A stretch of 64,000 nt of DNA from an uncultured Bacteroides sp. (GTDB taxonomy: Bacteria > Bacteroidota > Bacteroidia > Bacteroidales > Bacteroidaceae), in assembly GCA_947646015.1 (NCBI GenBank), contig CANSEY010000019.1, positions 1 to 64,000 on the forward strand. Direction: 5' to 3'. The position numbers and the translations under genes were made by a program. The notes under the pieces are model-generated. The model was not told the origin of the DNA. It was given only the letters and a program-made list of their open reading frames with translations, and ran no database searches. Shown piece after piece: positions 9,094 to 17,643 of the stretch (position 1 is its first letter; each line of letters starts with the position of its first letter).

Positions 9094-9120
9094 AAAAAAG
9101 CCGCTGAAAATCAGCGACTT
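9094..9120 (-). terminator. Terminator of mnmE
   Basis: On the minus strand GTCGCTGA and TCAGCGGC form a stem with a short loop and one mismatch, followed by TTTTTT. It lies 43 bp after the mnmE stop. Confidence 0.75.
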
Positions 9121-9162
9121 CATTATAGTTGGTTCTAATTCGTTGCAGTTGATTACAATATC

Positions 9163-10560
9163 CTACTTGCCGATGCAAAAATGCTGAAAAATATTCTGGA
9201 GTACCATATCATTCGTCACTTCCCCTGCAATATCCGAAATGAAGAAAATACACTCCCGTATATCTTGCGAAAGAAAATCTCCGGATATATGTGAATCAAG
9301 CCCATCCTGCACTCGATGGATAGCATCTAAAGCTTTACTTAAAGCTTCATAATGCCTTACGTTTGTCACAATAATATCATTTTGTGTAACCGTAGGCAGA
9401 TGTGCTGCGTTAATAAGCATCTTTTGTAACTCGTCGGTCTGTTTACGTTCTTTTGCCGATATGAAGATAGATTTCGTGTATTCTTTAGGGAAGTTCTTTA
9501 ATAAAGCAGATAATTCTTCTTTCTGCTTTTCCTCAATCAAATCCGCTTTGTTGAATACAACAATTAGTTGTTTCTCCTCACAACGAGGGATGATCTTTTC
9601 TGATAATTGCTTTATCTGAGAAGATGCATCAGATGAATCAACCATCCAAAGTACAATCTCCGCTTGATCCAATTTTTGGAATGTACGTTCGATACCAAGA
9701 CTTTCAATGGTATCATTTGTTTCCCGGATTCCGGCAGTATCAATGAATCGGAAAGTGATGCCACCTATATTAATAGTATCTTCAATGACATCACGTGTGG
9801 TACCATGAATATCACTGACGATTGCTTTATCCTCGTTCAGTAATACATTCAGTAAAGTTGATTTCCCTGCATTCGTTTCACCGATAATAGCCACCGGAAC
9901 ACCATTCTTAATGGCATTCCCTACATTGAATGAATGAACCAGTCGGGAGATAACCTGCTCTATTTCATCTGCGAGTTTTCGCAATGCCGAACGATCAGCA
10001 AACTCCACATCTTCTTCGCTGAAGTCAAGTTCCAGTTCAATCATGGAAGTGAAGTTCAGCAACTTGTTGCGTAGATCTGTTAACTCTTTGCTAAAACCTC
10101 CCCGCATCTGACTCATGGCCAAACGATGAGTGGCTGCGGAAGAAGATGCAATCAAATCAGCTACAGCCTCCGCCTGACTTAAGTCCATCTTTCCGTTGAG
10201 AAATGCGCGTTGAGTATATTCTCCCGGCTGAGCCATACGGCAACCGTTCTTAATCAACAATTGCATTACTTGCTGAAGAATATAGGAAGAACCATGACAC
10301 GTGATTTCTGTACTATCCTCTCCCGTATAGGAATGAGGAGCCCGGAAAAGACTCACAAGGACTTCGTCTATGATTTCTTCTCCATTATAAATACGCCCGA
10401 ATGTCAGCGTATAAGGCTTTTGTTCACTAAGTAATTTGCCGGCTTTGGCTGGTTGGAAGATGCGGCTTGTAATGGAAATAGCTTCAGGACCGGAAACACG
10501 GATGCTTCCGATGGCACCTCCTTGAGCGGTAGCAATAGCGCAGATAGTATCTTGATTCAT
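9163..10560 (-). CDS. mnmE: tRNA modification GTPase MnmE
   Basis: A 465-residue GTPase that, with MnmG, makes the aminomethyl-type modification of wobble uridine-34 in certain tRNAs. It has the N-terminal tetrahydrofolate-binding domain, a central helical domain split by the G domain (G1 GETNAGKST, then GTTRD, DTAG and NKAD), and the family-specific C terminus FCIGK with catalytic Cys462. I start at 10560 (MNQDTICAIATAQGG), not at the earlier ATG at 10584, because a -7 box at 10582-10589 would place the transcript start after 10584. The intact C terminus shows that the element next door has not damaged the gene. Family assignment is certain. Confidence 0.97.
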   Translation of the reverse strand: MNQDTICAIATAQGGAIGSIRVSGPEAISITSRIFQPAKAGKLLSEQKPYTLTFGRIYNGEEIIDEVLVSLFRAPHSYTGEDSTEITCHGSSYILQQVMQLLIKNGCRMAQPGEYTQRAFLNGKMDLSQAEAVADLIASSSAATHRLAMSQMRGGFSKELTDLRNKLLNFTSMIELELDFSEEDVEFADRSALRKLADEIEQVISRLVHSFNVGNAIKNGVPVAIIGETNAGKSTLLNVLLNEDKAIVSDIHGTTRDVIEDTINIGGITFRFIDTAGIRETNDTIESLGIERTFQKLDQAEIVLWMVDSSDASSQIKQLSEKIIPRCEEKQLIVVFNKADLIEEKQKEELSALLKNFPKEYTKSIFISAKERKQTDELQKMLINAAHLPTVTQNDIIVTNVRHYEALSKALDAIHRVQDGLDSHISGDFLSQDIRECIFFISDIAGEVTNDMVLQNIFQHFCIGK

Positions 10561-10581
10561 TATATTTCTTTTTGGATGATG

Positions 10582-10589
10582 CAAAGATA
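10582..10589 (-). promoter_or_regulatory. Bacteroides -7 box for mnmE
   Basis: TATCTTTG on the minus strand fits TAnnTTTG, about 22 bp before the mnmE ATG. Confidence 0.6.
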
Positions 10590-10642
10590 ATTGTTTCTAA
10601 GTAAAAAAAATAAGATTAGACACAACTTGTGCTTTATTTGTT

Positions 10643-10650
10643 TATATTTG
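10643..10650 (+). promoter_or_regulatory. Bacteroides -7 box before a decayed sensor gene
   Basis: TATATTTG fits TAnnTTTG and lies 43 bp before the ATG of the broken sensor gene, so the promoter seems to survive although the gene is dead. Confidence 0.5.
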
Positions 10651-10692
10651 CTGCCGTTCAAACAATGCACATACAAAATATAATGATAGTCT

Positions 10693-11448
10693 ATGGAGCC
10701 GGATACAAACTTATATTCACCGAATGAGAATAATGAAATCATACGGGAAAATTCACAAAAGAAACTTTATGTACTTGCCGCACACCAAATAGCTTTATGG
10801 GAATATGATATTCCGACAGGAAAATGTAGCTTTACGGACGATTACTTCCGCACGTTAGGTTTGAAAGAGGTTTAAAGGCATTAATGACTTTTACCATTTC
10901 GCATACCCCGGAGATATAAATGCCTATCAGACTGCTTTTGCTAAAATGCTTGCTTCGGAGTCCAAAGCATATTAGATACAGGTTCGTTGTGTCGGAGAAC
11001 ATGGTGAGGTGATTTGGCTGGAAGAACATAACTGTAAAATAGTAGAAGCTTTACCCGAATTTATTTTCATCTTTGACGAGAATTTCTTTATAACGGATGT
11101 GCTGATGGCGCGGGTACGATTCTGCGGTATCCGGTAGAAGTTGCCGAACAGAGTCTTTCTATTAAGATTGATTCTGAATCCGTACGTCATAAAAAGATTT
11201 TGGTTGTGGAGGATATCGAATCGAACTTTGCCCAGCTGAATATCTTACTGAAGAAAGAGTATATCATCCTGTGGGTGCGTAACGGACAGGAAGCAATCAA
11301 TAGCTTTATTCGGGAAAAACCGGACTTGATATTAATGGATATTCGTATGCCTGTGATGGATAGTATTCAAGCTGGATGCAATGCAGTTTTCTCCAAACCA
11401 TATTCTTTGGAGAAACTGAAAGAAACGATTGAAATCTATATCGGATAA
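10693..11448 (+). pseudogene. Remnant of a hybrid two-component sensor kinase
   Basis: Three frames carry pieces of one gene. A PAS-like start (ALWEYDIPTGKCSFTDDYFR) stops after 60 codons. A second frame continues with YHFAYPGDINAYQTAFAKML and then stops at TAG. Another PAS-like piece (PEFIFIFDENFFITDVL) follows, with frame changes. The last part is a receiver domain in one frame (KILVVEDIESNFAQL, LILMDIRMPVMD). There the text jumps from the phosphoacceptor loop straight to AGCNAVFSKPYSLEKL, so about 25-30 residues are missing. The His-kinase and HATPase core is also gone. A full gene would sense a signal through PAS domains and relay phosphate. Several independent lesions make a sequencing artefact unlikely. 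Confidence 0.85.
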
Positions 11449-11482
11449 TTAATTTTCTAAAAGGATACCAACATTCTGAAAG

Positions 11483-11522
11483 TTAGATTGTTATTAAACT
11501 AATAATAACAATCTAATTTTTG
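11483..11522 (+). terminator. Rho-independent terminator
   Basis: A perfect 14-bp stem (TTAGATTGTTATTA at 11483-11496 with its complement at 11503-11516) is followed by a T-run. It ends the decayed sensor gene and precedes the oxidoreductase gene by 8 bp. Confidence 0.75.
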
Positions 11523-11529
11523 TTGGAAT

Positions 11530-12189
11530 ATGGAGAAAGTGAAAAAGATGGTCCTCATCGGAGCTAGCGGCTTTGTTGGTTCCGCTCTGCTAAATGAGGC
11601 ATTGAATCGTGGCTTTGAAGTGACAGCTGTAGTTCGTCATCCCGAAAAAATAAAGATAGAGAACGAACATCTGAAAGTAAAGAAAGCGGATGTCTCTTCG
11701 CTCGATGAAGTATGCGAAGTTTGCAAAGGAGCGGATGCCGTTATCAGTGCATTCAATCCGGGATGGAATAATCCTAATATATATGACGAAACCATCAAAG
11801 TATATCTGACTATCATTGATGGAGTGAAGAAAGCGGGAGTGAATCGCTTCCTGATGGTAGGTGGTGCCGGCTCACTATTTATTGCGCCGGGATTACGACT
11901 GATGGATTCGGGTGAAGTTCCTGAGAATATCCTGCCTGGAGTTAAAGCCTTGGGAGAGTTTTATTTGAATTTCCTGATGAAGGAGAAAGAGATTGACTGG
12001 GTATTTTTCTCTCCGGCAGCAGATATGAGACCAGGAGTACGCACCGGACGTTATCGTTTGGGCAAAGATGATATGATTGTGGATATCGTGGGTAACAGCC
12101 ATATTTCAGTAGAAGACTATGCGGCTGCAATGATCGATGAGTTGGAACATCCCAAGCATCATCAGGAGAGATTTACGATTGGATATTAA
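11530..12189 (+). CDS. NAD(P)-binding oxidoreductase, atypical SDR/NmrA-like
   Basis: A 219-residue cytoplasmic protein with a Rossmann fold. The nucleotide-binding glycine motif is GASGFVGS near residue 12, and an Arg after the second strand (VVRHPEK) favours NADP(H). The sequence continues as in YwnB/HSCARG-like atypical short-chain dehydrogenases (GGAGS at about 117), without a clear YxxxK catalytic pair. Members serve as NADPH sensors or reductases of quinones or flavins; the substrate is unknown here. It is a single-gene unit ended by a strong hairpin shared with the convergent phosphorylase gene. Confidence 0.85.
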   Translation: MEKVKKMVLIGASGFVGSALLNEALNRGFEVTAVVRHPEKIKIENEHLKVKKADVSSLDEVCEVCKGADAVISAFNPGWNNPNIYDETIKVYLTIIDGVKKAGVNRFLMVGGAGSLFIAPGLRLMDSGEVPENILPGVKALGEFYLNFLMKEKEIDWVFFSPAADMRPGVRTGRYRLGKDDMIVDIVGNSHISVEDYAAAMIDELEHPKHHQERFTIGY

Positions 12190-12192
12190 TGA

Positions 12193-12240
12193 AAAAATGG
12201 CTTGGAACATACAATACAGAGTATGATTCAAGCCATTTTG
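12193..12240. terminator. Bidirectional terminator
   Basis: A long stem, AAAATGGCTTG...CATAC at 12194-12212 with GTATG...CAAGCCATTTT at 12221-12239, has A-rich and T-rich flanks on both strands. It can end both the oxidoreductase and the convergent phosphorylase gene. Confidence 0.75.
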
Positions 12241-12259
12241 TTATGATGGATATATTATC

Positions 12260-13138
12260 CTATATTCTGTCGAGTACAGTCTTAATCAGTGTATCGATTG
12301 TATTCTTATATCCGGTATTAGCCTCTTTGATCAGTCGGTTGGCTATCACCATGCAGACGGTCATTGCCTTATGTCCCATCAGTCGGCTAAGTCCTGCAAG
12401 TGCCGAACTTTCCATTTCGAAGTTGGTAATCTTAAAGCCTTTATATTCAAATGTTTCAATCTTATCATTTTGTTTCGGGTCTGCTAACGGAATACGGAGC
12501 TCACGTCCTTGTGGCCCAAAGAAGCCTCCTGCGGCAATCGTTACACCACGTACCATATCTTCTTTAGCAATCCGGTCAATCAGTTCTTCACTGGCATCAA
12601 TAACATAAGGCGCAGGGGCACACATATTTCCCGACCAGCCCATGTGGTTAAGGAAAGCACGTTCGAAAGGAAGATCGCATACCGCATTACGTCCGGCGTA
12701 AAAATTCAATAATCCGTCGAAACCGATAGATTTCTGTGAACAAACGAAGGTGCCTACCGGAGTATTTGGCTGCAAGCCGCCGCACGTACCGATACGTACT
12801 AACTCCAGTTGGCGGAACTTTTCTTTTTCTTCCCGTGTCTCAAAGTTGATGTTGGCAAGTGCATCCAGTTCGTTCATAACGATGTCGATATTGTCGCAAC
12901 CAATTCCGGTAGAAACCACTGTGATTCGTTTACCTTTATATGTACCCGTGATTGTTTTGAATTCGCGGCTTTCCACTTCGCATTCTTTGTTTTCAAAGTG
13001 AGAAGCTACGAGTGCTACACGTCCTGGATCTCCTACAAGGATCACTTTATCTGCCAGCCATTCGGGCTTTACGTGAAGATGGAATACCGAGCCGTCTTCG
13101 TTGATAATCAGTTCAGAGGATGGAAAGTACTTTTTCAT
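12260..13138 (-). CDS. Nucleoside phosphorylase (uridine phosphorylase family)
   Basis: A 292-residue cytoplasmic enzyme of the NP-I superfamily. It has the phosphate-site motif GDPGRV near residue 37, RIGTCGG near 115, and the nucleoside-binding NFEMESSALAGLSRLMG near 240. It would split uridine or related nucleosides with phosphate, giving base and ribose-1-phosphate for salvage. From memory, a Bacteroides phosphorylase of this type and chromosomal position also cleaves the antiviral nucleoside brivudine; that equivalence was not checked. The specificity (uridine or purine nucleosides) cannot be settled from the sequence. Confidence 0.9.
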   Translation of the reverse strand: MKKYFPSSELIINEDGSVFHLHVKPEWLADKVILVGDPGRVALVASHFENKECEVESREFKTITGTYKGKRITVVSTGIGCDNIDIVMNELDALANINFETREEKEKFRQLELVRIGTCGGLQPNTPVGTFVCSQKSIGFDGLLNFYAGRNAVCDLPFERAFLNHMGWSGNMCAPAPYVIDASEELIDRIAKEDMVRGVTIAAGGFFGPQGRELRIPLADPKQNDKIETFEYKGFKITNFEMESSALAGLSRLMGHKAMTVCMVIANRLIKEANTGYKNTIDTLIKTVLDRI

Positions 13139-13184
13139 GTTATTGAACGGTTTTAGTTTTACAATAAGTCGTATATATAAATAG

Positions 13185-13294
13185 AAACGCCGGAACCGGA
13201 TTTTAGTTCGGAAGAGGTATCTTTCTTTTCTTTTGCAAGTTTGTCAAAGAGAAGATACGCAGATGAACTGAATAGGAATCGGGTTCCAGCGTTT
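13185..13294. other. Long imperfect hairpin between floA and the phosphorylase gene
   Basis: Nearly the whole gap folds on itself. An 18-bp outer arm at 13185-13202 pairs with 13277-13294 with two mismatches (AAACGC.GGAACC core). Further inside, AGTTC at 13205-13209 pairs with GAACT at 13265-13269, and GTATCTT at 13218-13224 pairs with AAGATAC at 13252-13258. On the minus strand it follows the floA stop by a few bases and could end its transcript, but 110 nt with three nested stems is large for a terminator. Confidence 0.6.
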
Positions 13295-13300
13295 GGTAGA

Positions 13301-14302
13301 CTATTTACTCAAAGGCTGGTTGGTGGTACCACCAGTCGTTGGTTTGGCAATGTTTTCGCGCATTGAAGTATCGGCTTCGATATTTTTCATACGGTAATAA
13401 TCCATTATACCCAGATTGCCGCTACGGAAGGCCTCTGCCATTGCTTTAGGTACTTCCGCTTCCGCTTCGATTACTTTGGCACGTGCTTCCTGTGCCTTAG
13501 CTTTCATTTCCTGTTCGGAAGCGACAGCCATTGCACGGCGTTCTTCTGCTTTAGCCTGTGCGATGTTCTTGTCTGCATTAGCCTGGTCAATCTGCAAAGC
13601 TGCACCAATGTTTTTACCTATATCGATATCCGCGATATCAATAGACAGAATTTCGAAAGCTGTTCCTGCATCCAATCCCTTGCGGAGTACAAGTTTAGAG
13701 ATAGAATCCGGATTTTCGAGTACTGACTTGTGGTTTTCCGAAGAACCGATAGAGGAAACGATACCTTCACCTACACGGGCAAGGATGGTATCTTCTCCGG
13801 CACCACCGACCAGCTGCTTGATGCTGGCACGTACTGTTACACGAGCTTTCGCTATCAGCTGGATACCGTCTTTGGCTACTGCAGTAACAGGAGGAGTATC
13901 AATCACTTTCGGGTTTACAGACATCTGAACAGCTTCAAACACATCACGTCCGGCAAGGTCGATAGCGGTTGCCATCTGGAATGACAGCTCAATGTTGGCT
14001 TTCGATGCGGATACCAGCGCATGTACTACTTTTTCTACATGGCCTCCGGCAAGGTAGTGGGCTTCCAGTTCATCACGGGTGATGTTCTTCAATCCGGCTT
14101 TGTGGGCTTCGATCATGCCCGGAACAATGATATACGGCGGAACATTACGGATGCGCATCAGGAAGAGTTGAATCAACGAGATGTTAACGCCTGATACTTT
14201 AGCCGACAACCAAAGGAAGAACGGCACATAATGGAAAAATAGTATTAGGAAAATAATACCTCCAACAATCAGAACGATAGGTAAGTACAAAGATGTTTCC
14301 AT
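13301..14302 (-). CDS. floA: Flotillin-like membrane scaffold FloA
   Basis: A 333-residue protein with an N-terminal membrane hairpin (about residues 5-30), the SPFH/band-7-like domain, and an Ala/Glu-rich coiled coil at about 235-300 ([20 protein letters not shown]). It matches FloA/YqfA, a scaffold of ordered membrane microdomains. It is 23 bp after nfeD and probably in one operon with it and the upstream TPR gene. NfeD partners are typical of this family. The tail after the coil is polar and rich in Thr and Asn. Confidence 0.93.
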   Translation of the reverse strand: METSLYLPIVLIVGGIIFLILFFHYVPFFLWLSAKVSGVNISLIQLFLMRIRNVPPYIIVPGMIEAHKAGLKNITRDELEAHYLAGGHVEKVVHALVSASKANIELSFQMATAIDLAGRDVFEAVQMSVNPKVIDTPPVTAVAKDGIQLIAKARVTVRASIKQLVGGAGEDTILARVGEGIVSSIGSSENHKSVLENPDSISKLVLRKGLDAGTAFEILSIDIADIDIGKNIGAALQIDQANADKNIAQAKAEERRAMAVASEQEMKAKAQEARAKVIEAEAEVPKAMAEAFRSGNLGIMDYYRMKNIEADTSMRENIAKPTTGGTTNQPLSK

Positions 14303-14325
14303 TGATAATTTATATTAAGTGAATA

Positions 14326-14796
14326 TTATATTTTGTGTTTCTCAACTAGAATGGTACCGTCAGTGATGCGGCTCACAATGATGGGAGTTTTTTCATTGAG
14401 GAAGCCATCTATCGATCTTACTTCCACGATGTTACCGTTAATCTCAGCATAACCGATTTGTGCCAGGCGGGTAGTGCTGATTCCTGTGTCGCCTACCTTG
14501 ACGCTCTTTTCCGCACTGCGGTCTACTTTCGAGTCAATATCTTTTTTCAAAGCCAGCTTATCCAGCATCTTCGAACGCATGAACCAGATAAGCGAGCCGA
14601 TACAGGCGACAGCCGATATCCCTAAAGTGATAAATCCTCCTGCCATACCCAGATTGGCGAAAGCGTAATAGTTGGCATAGAGAATACAAGCAAGTGCTGA
14701 AATGCCAGCCAGGCTAATCCCCGGAATGACAAACAGTTCAACCAAAAATAGTATTACTGCAGCAATGATGAGAACGGTGATAATCAGTATGTCCAT
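14326..14796 (-). CDS. NfeD-like membrane protein
   Basis: A 156-residue protein with about three transmembrane segments (residues 3-26, 30-50 and 54-72) and a C-terminal soluble OB-fold domain (about 95-156). That is the NfeD short form. Such proteins pair with SPFH proteins, here FloA, and tune microdomain assembly. It sits 9 bp after the upstream TPR gene and 23 bp before floA. Confidence 0.9.
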   Translation of the reverse strand: MDILIITVLIIAAVILFLVELFVIPGISLAGISALACILYANYYAFANLGMAGGFITLGISAVACIGSLIWFMRSKMLDKLALKKDIDSKVDRSAEKSVKVGDTGISTTRLAQIGYAEINGNIVEVRSIDGFLNEKTPIIVSRITDGTILVEKHKI

Positions 14797-14805
14797 AACT
14801 CTGTA

Positions 14806-16233
14806 TTATTTTGATTTTGTTTTTTCGGCATTACGCACACTTACTCCAAGAGCATCCAGCTCTTCATTCATTTGCAGAATTCTTTTTTCCAGATCAAGGA
14901 TTGCGGGAGCAAGTTTTTCTTTTCCTTGTTGATTGGCGCTTGCATATTGCTGGCGCAGACCGTTCAGTTTATCTTCCTGTTGCAGATAATCTTTTTCCAG
15001 TTGCCGGTAACTTTGGAACAGTAGCTTTGCTTTGGGTGATTTGAAGTCACTCAACTGATAATAGGTCGTGCTATCATCGATGACAAACTCGAAATCAACC
15101 ACACGACGTTCCTGTGGCTTATGATTGATTGCCTCTTTCAGACGTTGCAGTGCCTCCGTTACTGTATTTTCATCTTTCCAAGTTTCCTTCAGCGAATGAA
15201 TCTGTGCCAGACGGATCATCTGCTGCGGGTCCATCGCCTCATAATTATAAGTCTGTTTAGACGAATTAGGAATGAATACATAGATGCAGACTTTCTCTTC
15301 GGGCTGGAAACGGTCGGAGGCAAACCAACCTAGATTATTGTATTCGTCGATGACGTACATATAATCATTATAAGGTGAATTGAACGGCATTCCCACATTT
15401 TCCGGCGTCAGATAAGAGTCCGTATTTGTGTTGTAACGAGTGACAAAAATATCATATCCTCCCAGTCCTTCGCCATCGGTTGCATAATAAATAGTAACGC
15501 CATCCGATAAAACAAACGGGTAGTTGGCGTTTCCGGATTCGTTGATGCTGCCGGGCAACGGGCGACCGTTGCTCCATTCATTCAGTAATTTATTTTTGGA
15601 GAATATATCCAGATTTCCTCTTTCTCCCTTTTCGCTATAATAGATTTTATTACCGATTTCTGTTTCATAAACTGTTCCCGGATGATCTCCTTCGGTTTGG
15701 AAGAATTCGTTGAATGTAAATAGCTTGCCAGACTCTTCACTGATCTTGTATGCGCTCAGGAAATTTGCTTTATCTACCACGAAACTGTCAATAATGCACA
15801 CGTCTTCTACTCCTTTGAGCATACGCAGGTCAGCTTTGCTCTTTTCCAATAGAGCTTCAGCTTCTTCCGTCGATCTTTTGCGTTTGCTGAGGTCGGCGAT
15901 ATATTCTTCAAAGCAGTTGACTGCATCTTCGAAACGATAAGTATCATTGTAAGCTTGTCCCAGATAGAGTTGTCCACCGGCTACCCGTCTTTTTACAGCG
16001 GTTTCGAGATACTTCACGGCTTCTTCCGGTTCTCCGGTTTTCAGGCAGCAGACACCGTACCAATAGCTGTAGTTACCATTGGATGGTTGAGATTTGGCAT
16101 ATTTCTGAAATACGGGTTTGGCTTGTTCGTAGTCACCTTTTGTAAATAAGGTGCGTGCCTGTTCCAATGTTTGTGCAGATACTCCTCCGAGGAAGAAACT
16201 GCAAATTATAAATAGAATATATTTTCTTTTCAT
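14806..16233 (-). CDS. Exported TPR / PD40 beta-propeller protein
   Basis: A 475-residue protein from the chosen start. A signal peptide (MKRKYILFIICSFFLGGVSA) precedes TPR-like repeats (about 22-130), PD40/WD40-like propeller blades (about 165-320; NYPFVLSDGVTIYYATDGEG) and a C-terminal coiled coil. The design recalls the N-terminal half of PorE/OmpA-type periplasmic proteins of Bacteroidetes, without the OmpA domain. I use the ATG at 16233 rather than 16260 because it starts the signal peptide and leaves room after the promoter box at 16266. It heads an operon with nfeD and floA; a role at the cell envelope is inferred. Confidence 0.8.
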   Translation of the reverse strand: MKRKYILFIICSFFLGGVSAQTLEQARTLFTKGDYEQAKPVFQKYAKSQPSNGNYSYWYGVCCLKTGEPEEAVKYLETAVKRRVAGGQLYLGQAYNDTYRFEDAVNCFEEYIADLSKRKRSTEEAEALLEKSKADLRMLKGVEDVCIIDSFVVDKANFLSAYKISEESGKLFTFNEFFQTEGDHPGTVYETEIGNKIYYSEKGERGNLDIFSKNKLLNEWSNGRPLPGSINESGNANYPFVLSDGVTIYYATDGEGLGGYDIFVTRYNTNTDSYLTPENVGMPFNSPYNDYMYVIDEYNNLGWFASDRFQPEEKVCIYVFIPNSSKQTYNYEAMDPQQMIRLAQIHSLKETWKDENTVTEALQRLKEAINHKPQERRVVDFEFVIDDSTTYYQLSDFKSPKAKLLFQSYRQLEKDYLQQEDKLNGLRQQYASANQQGKEKLAPAILDLEKRILQMNEELDALGVSVRNAEKTKSK

Positions 16234-16265
16234 TGTTTTATTCACTAATCCATGCATCAATTGTT

Positions 16266-16273
16266 CAAAAGTA
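16266..16273 (-). promoter_or_regulatory. Bacteroides -7 box for the TPR-nfeD-floA operon
   Basis: TACTTTTG on the minus strand fits TAnnTTTG, 33 bp before the chosen ATG. Confidence 0.55.
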
Positions 16274-16346
16274 CAAATTTATTAGAAATAAACCCTTTTT
16301 CAGAGATTCTATTATGTTAATTCTTCTTTAAATCATTCTTTTCGCT

Positions 16347-16354
16347 TACTTTTG
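16347..16354 (+). promoter_or_regulatory. Bacteroides -7 box for the ttcA-like gene
   Basis: TACTTTTG fits TAnnTTTG, 19 bp before the ATG at 16373. It rules out the TTG at 16352 as start. Confidence 0.6.
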
Positions 16355-16372
16355 CAGCCGATTTTTGAAGAT

Positions 16373-17119
16373 ATGACACAATTTACGGAAGAAGAGAAGA
16401 CGATCCGCCGTATTGAACGGCGATTCAATAAAGGAGTGGTGCAGTATAGACTGATAGAAGAAGGGGACAAAATCCTTATCGGACTGTCGGGCGGGAAAGA
16501 TTCGTTGGCACTTGTAGAGTTGCTGGGCAAGCGGGCGCGTATTTATAAGCCTCGGTTTTCTGTGATAGCTGTCCATGTGGTGATGAATAATATTCCTTAC
16601 CAAAGTGATACTGAATATCTGAAAGCATATTGTGACTCTTTTGGAGTGCCTTTTGTGCAGTACGAAACGTCCTTTGATCCTGCTACGGATACGCGCAAGT
16701 CTCCCTGCTTTCTTTGTTCCTGGAATCGTCGGAAAGCTCTGTTTACGGTTGCCAAGGAGCAAGGATGCAATAAGATTGCTTTAGGACATCACATGGATGA
16801 TATTTTGGAAACATTGTTGATGAACATTACTTATCAGGGGGCATTCAGTACGATGCCGCCTCGCTTGGTGATGAAGAAATTTGATATGACAATTATCCGA
16901 CCGATGTGTATGGTGCACGAGGCTGATCTGATTGAACTGGCTGCATTGCATGACTACCGGAAACAAGTGAAGAATTGTCCTTATGAATCACAGTCCAGCC
17001 GAAGTGATATGAAGGGTATTCTGCGACAGTTGGAAGCGATGAATCCGGAAGCTCGCTACAGCTTGTGGGGGAGCATGACGAATGTGCAGGAAGAATTGTT
17101 GCCGGATAAAATAGACTGA
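16373..17119 (+). CDS. ttcA: tRNA 2-thiocytidine synthetase TtcA-like (PP-loop ATPase)
   Basis: A 248-residue cytoplasmic enzyme. The PP-loop SGGKDS near residue 41 binds ATP; CFLC near 107 and a further Cys (NCPYE) near 200 match the cysteines that hold the iron-sulfur cluster in TtcA. The family thiolates cytidine-32 of tRNA. The length is a little shorter than E. coli TtcA. The start at 16373 (MTQFTEEEKTIR) is set by the promoter box just upstream. TilS-like proteins lack the CxxC pair, so TtcA is the better call. Confidence 0.88.
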   Translation: MTQFTEEEKTIRRIERRFNKGVVQYRLIEEGDKILIGLSGGKDSLALVELLGKRARIYKPRFSVIAVHVVMNNIPYQSDTEYLKAYCDSFGVPFVQYETSFDPATDTRKSPCFLCSWNRRKALFTVAKEQGCNKIALGHHMDDILETLLMNITYQGAFSTMPPRLVMKKFDMTIIRPMCMVHEADLIELAALHDYRKQVKNCPYESQSSRSDMKGILRQLEAMNPEARYSLWGSMTNVQEELLPDKID

Positions 17120-17146
17120 TAATTACTAATTTTAGTATATAATAAG

Positions 17147-17518
17147 ATGAAAGGTTTCTATACAATTTTATTACTCATTGTATCCAATGTCTTTATGACC
17201 TTTGCATGGTATGGGCATTTAAAGATGAAACAAGAGTATTCTTGGTTTGCTGCTCTTCCGTTGATAGGTGTGATTACCTTTAGTTGGGTTATTGCATTTT
17301 TTGAATATTCTTGTCAAATACCGGCGAATCGTATCGGCTTTGTCGGGAATGGCGGTCCATTCTCGCTGATGCAGTTGAAAGTGATTCAAGAGGTGATTAC
17401 TTTGATTATATTTACTGTTTTTACCACTGTTTTCTTTAAGGGAGAAACATTGCACTGGAACCATCTGGCAGCATTTGTTTGCCTGATTGCAGCTGTTTAT
17501 TTTGTGTTTATGAAATAA
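17147..17518 (+). CDS. DMT-type small membrane protein (DUF486)
   Basis: A 123-residue protein with four transmembrane segments, matching the DUF486 family of small drug/metabolite-transporter-like proteins (ending VCLIAAVYFVFMK). It is 27 bp after the ttcA-like gene and probably in one operon. The substrate is unknown. Confidence 0.85.
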   Translation: MKGFYTILLLIVSNVFMTFAWYGHLKMKQEYSWFAALPLIGVITFSWVIAFFEYSCQIPANRIGFVGNGGPFSLMQLKVIQEVITLIIFTVFTTVFFKGETLHWNHLAAFVCLIAAVYFVFMK

Positions 17519-17575
17519 TTGTTTCAGCCACTCTGAAACAGAGGCTTCGTTTGGCTTCAACAGAGGTGCTGTTTT

Positions 17576-17622
17576 ATATAAACGGAGGCTCTATTCGTAT
17601 GAAATGGAGCCTCCGTTTATAT
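17576..17622. terminator. Bidirectional terminator
   Basis: A perfect 16-bp stem, 17576-17591 with 17607-17622 (core GGAGGCTC / GAGCCTCC), stands between the convergent DUF486 and apbE genes, with AT-rich flanks on both sides. Confidence 0.75.
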
Positions 17623-17643
17623 GCTTATTTGCAAAGCATTTTT

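Larger units (their letters stand above)
1..9100. mobile_element. Integrative mobilizable element beside the 3' end of mnmE
   Basis: The block holds the usual gene set of a Bacteroides mobilizable island, nearly all on the minus strand: Zn-ribbon/HTH protein, tyrosine recombinase, membrane protein, excisionase-like HTH protein, RecA-like ATPase, MobC-like protein, relaxase and a small membrane protein. No conjugation (tra) genes are present, so transfer would need a helper element. The right edge lies in the roughly 280 bp between the HTH gene and the 3' end of mnmE. The left edge was not found; it may lie before the window, and whether the CoiA-like gene at 177 belongs to the element is an inference from its AT-rich look and position. 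The relaxase carries a nonsense codon, so the element may be unable to mobilize. Confidence 0.8.
8879..9162. other. Element edge: presumed attachment region next to mnmE
   Basis: This 284-bp stretch between the Zn-ribbon/HTH gene and the mnmE stop must hold the right junction of the element. It contains CGGTAGAAA twice (9023-9031 and 9034-9042, 11-bp period) and the mnmE terminator hairpin at 9094-9120. I could not find a copy of the mnmE 3' end near position 1, so the exact core site is unresolved. Confidence 0.5.
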
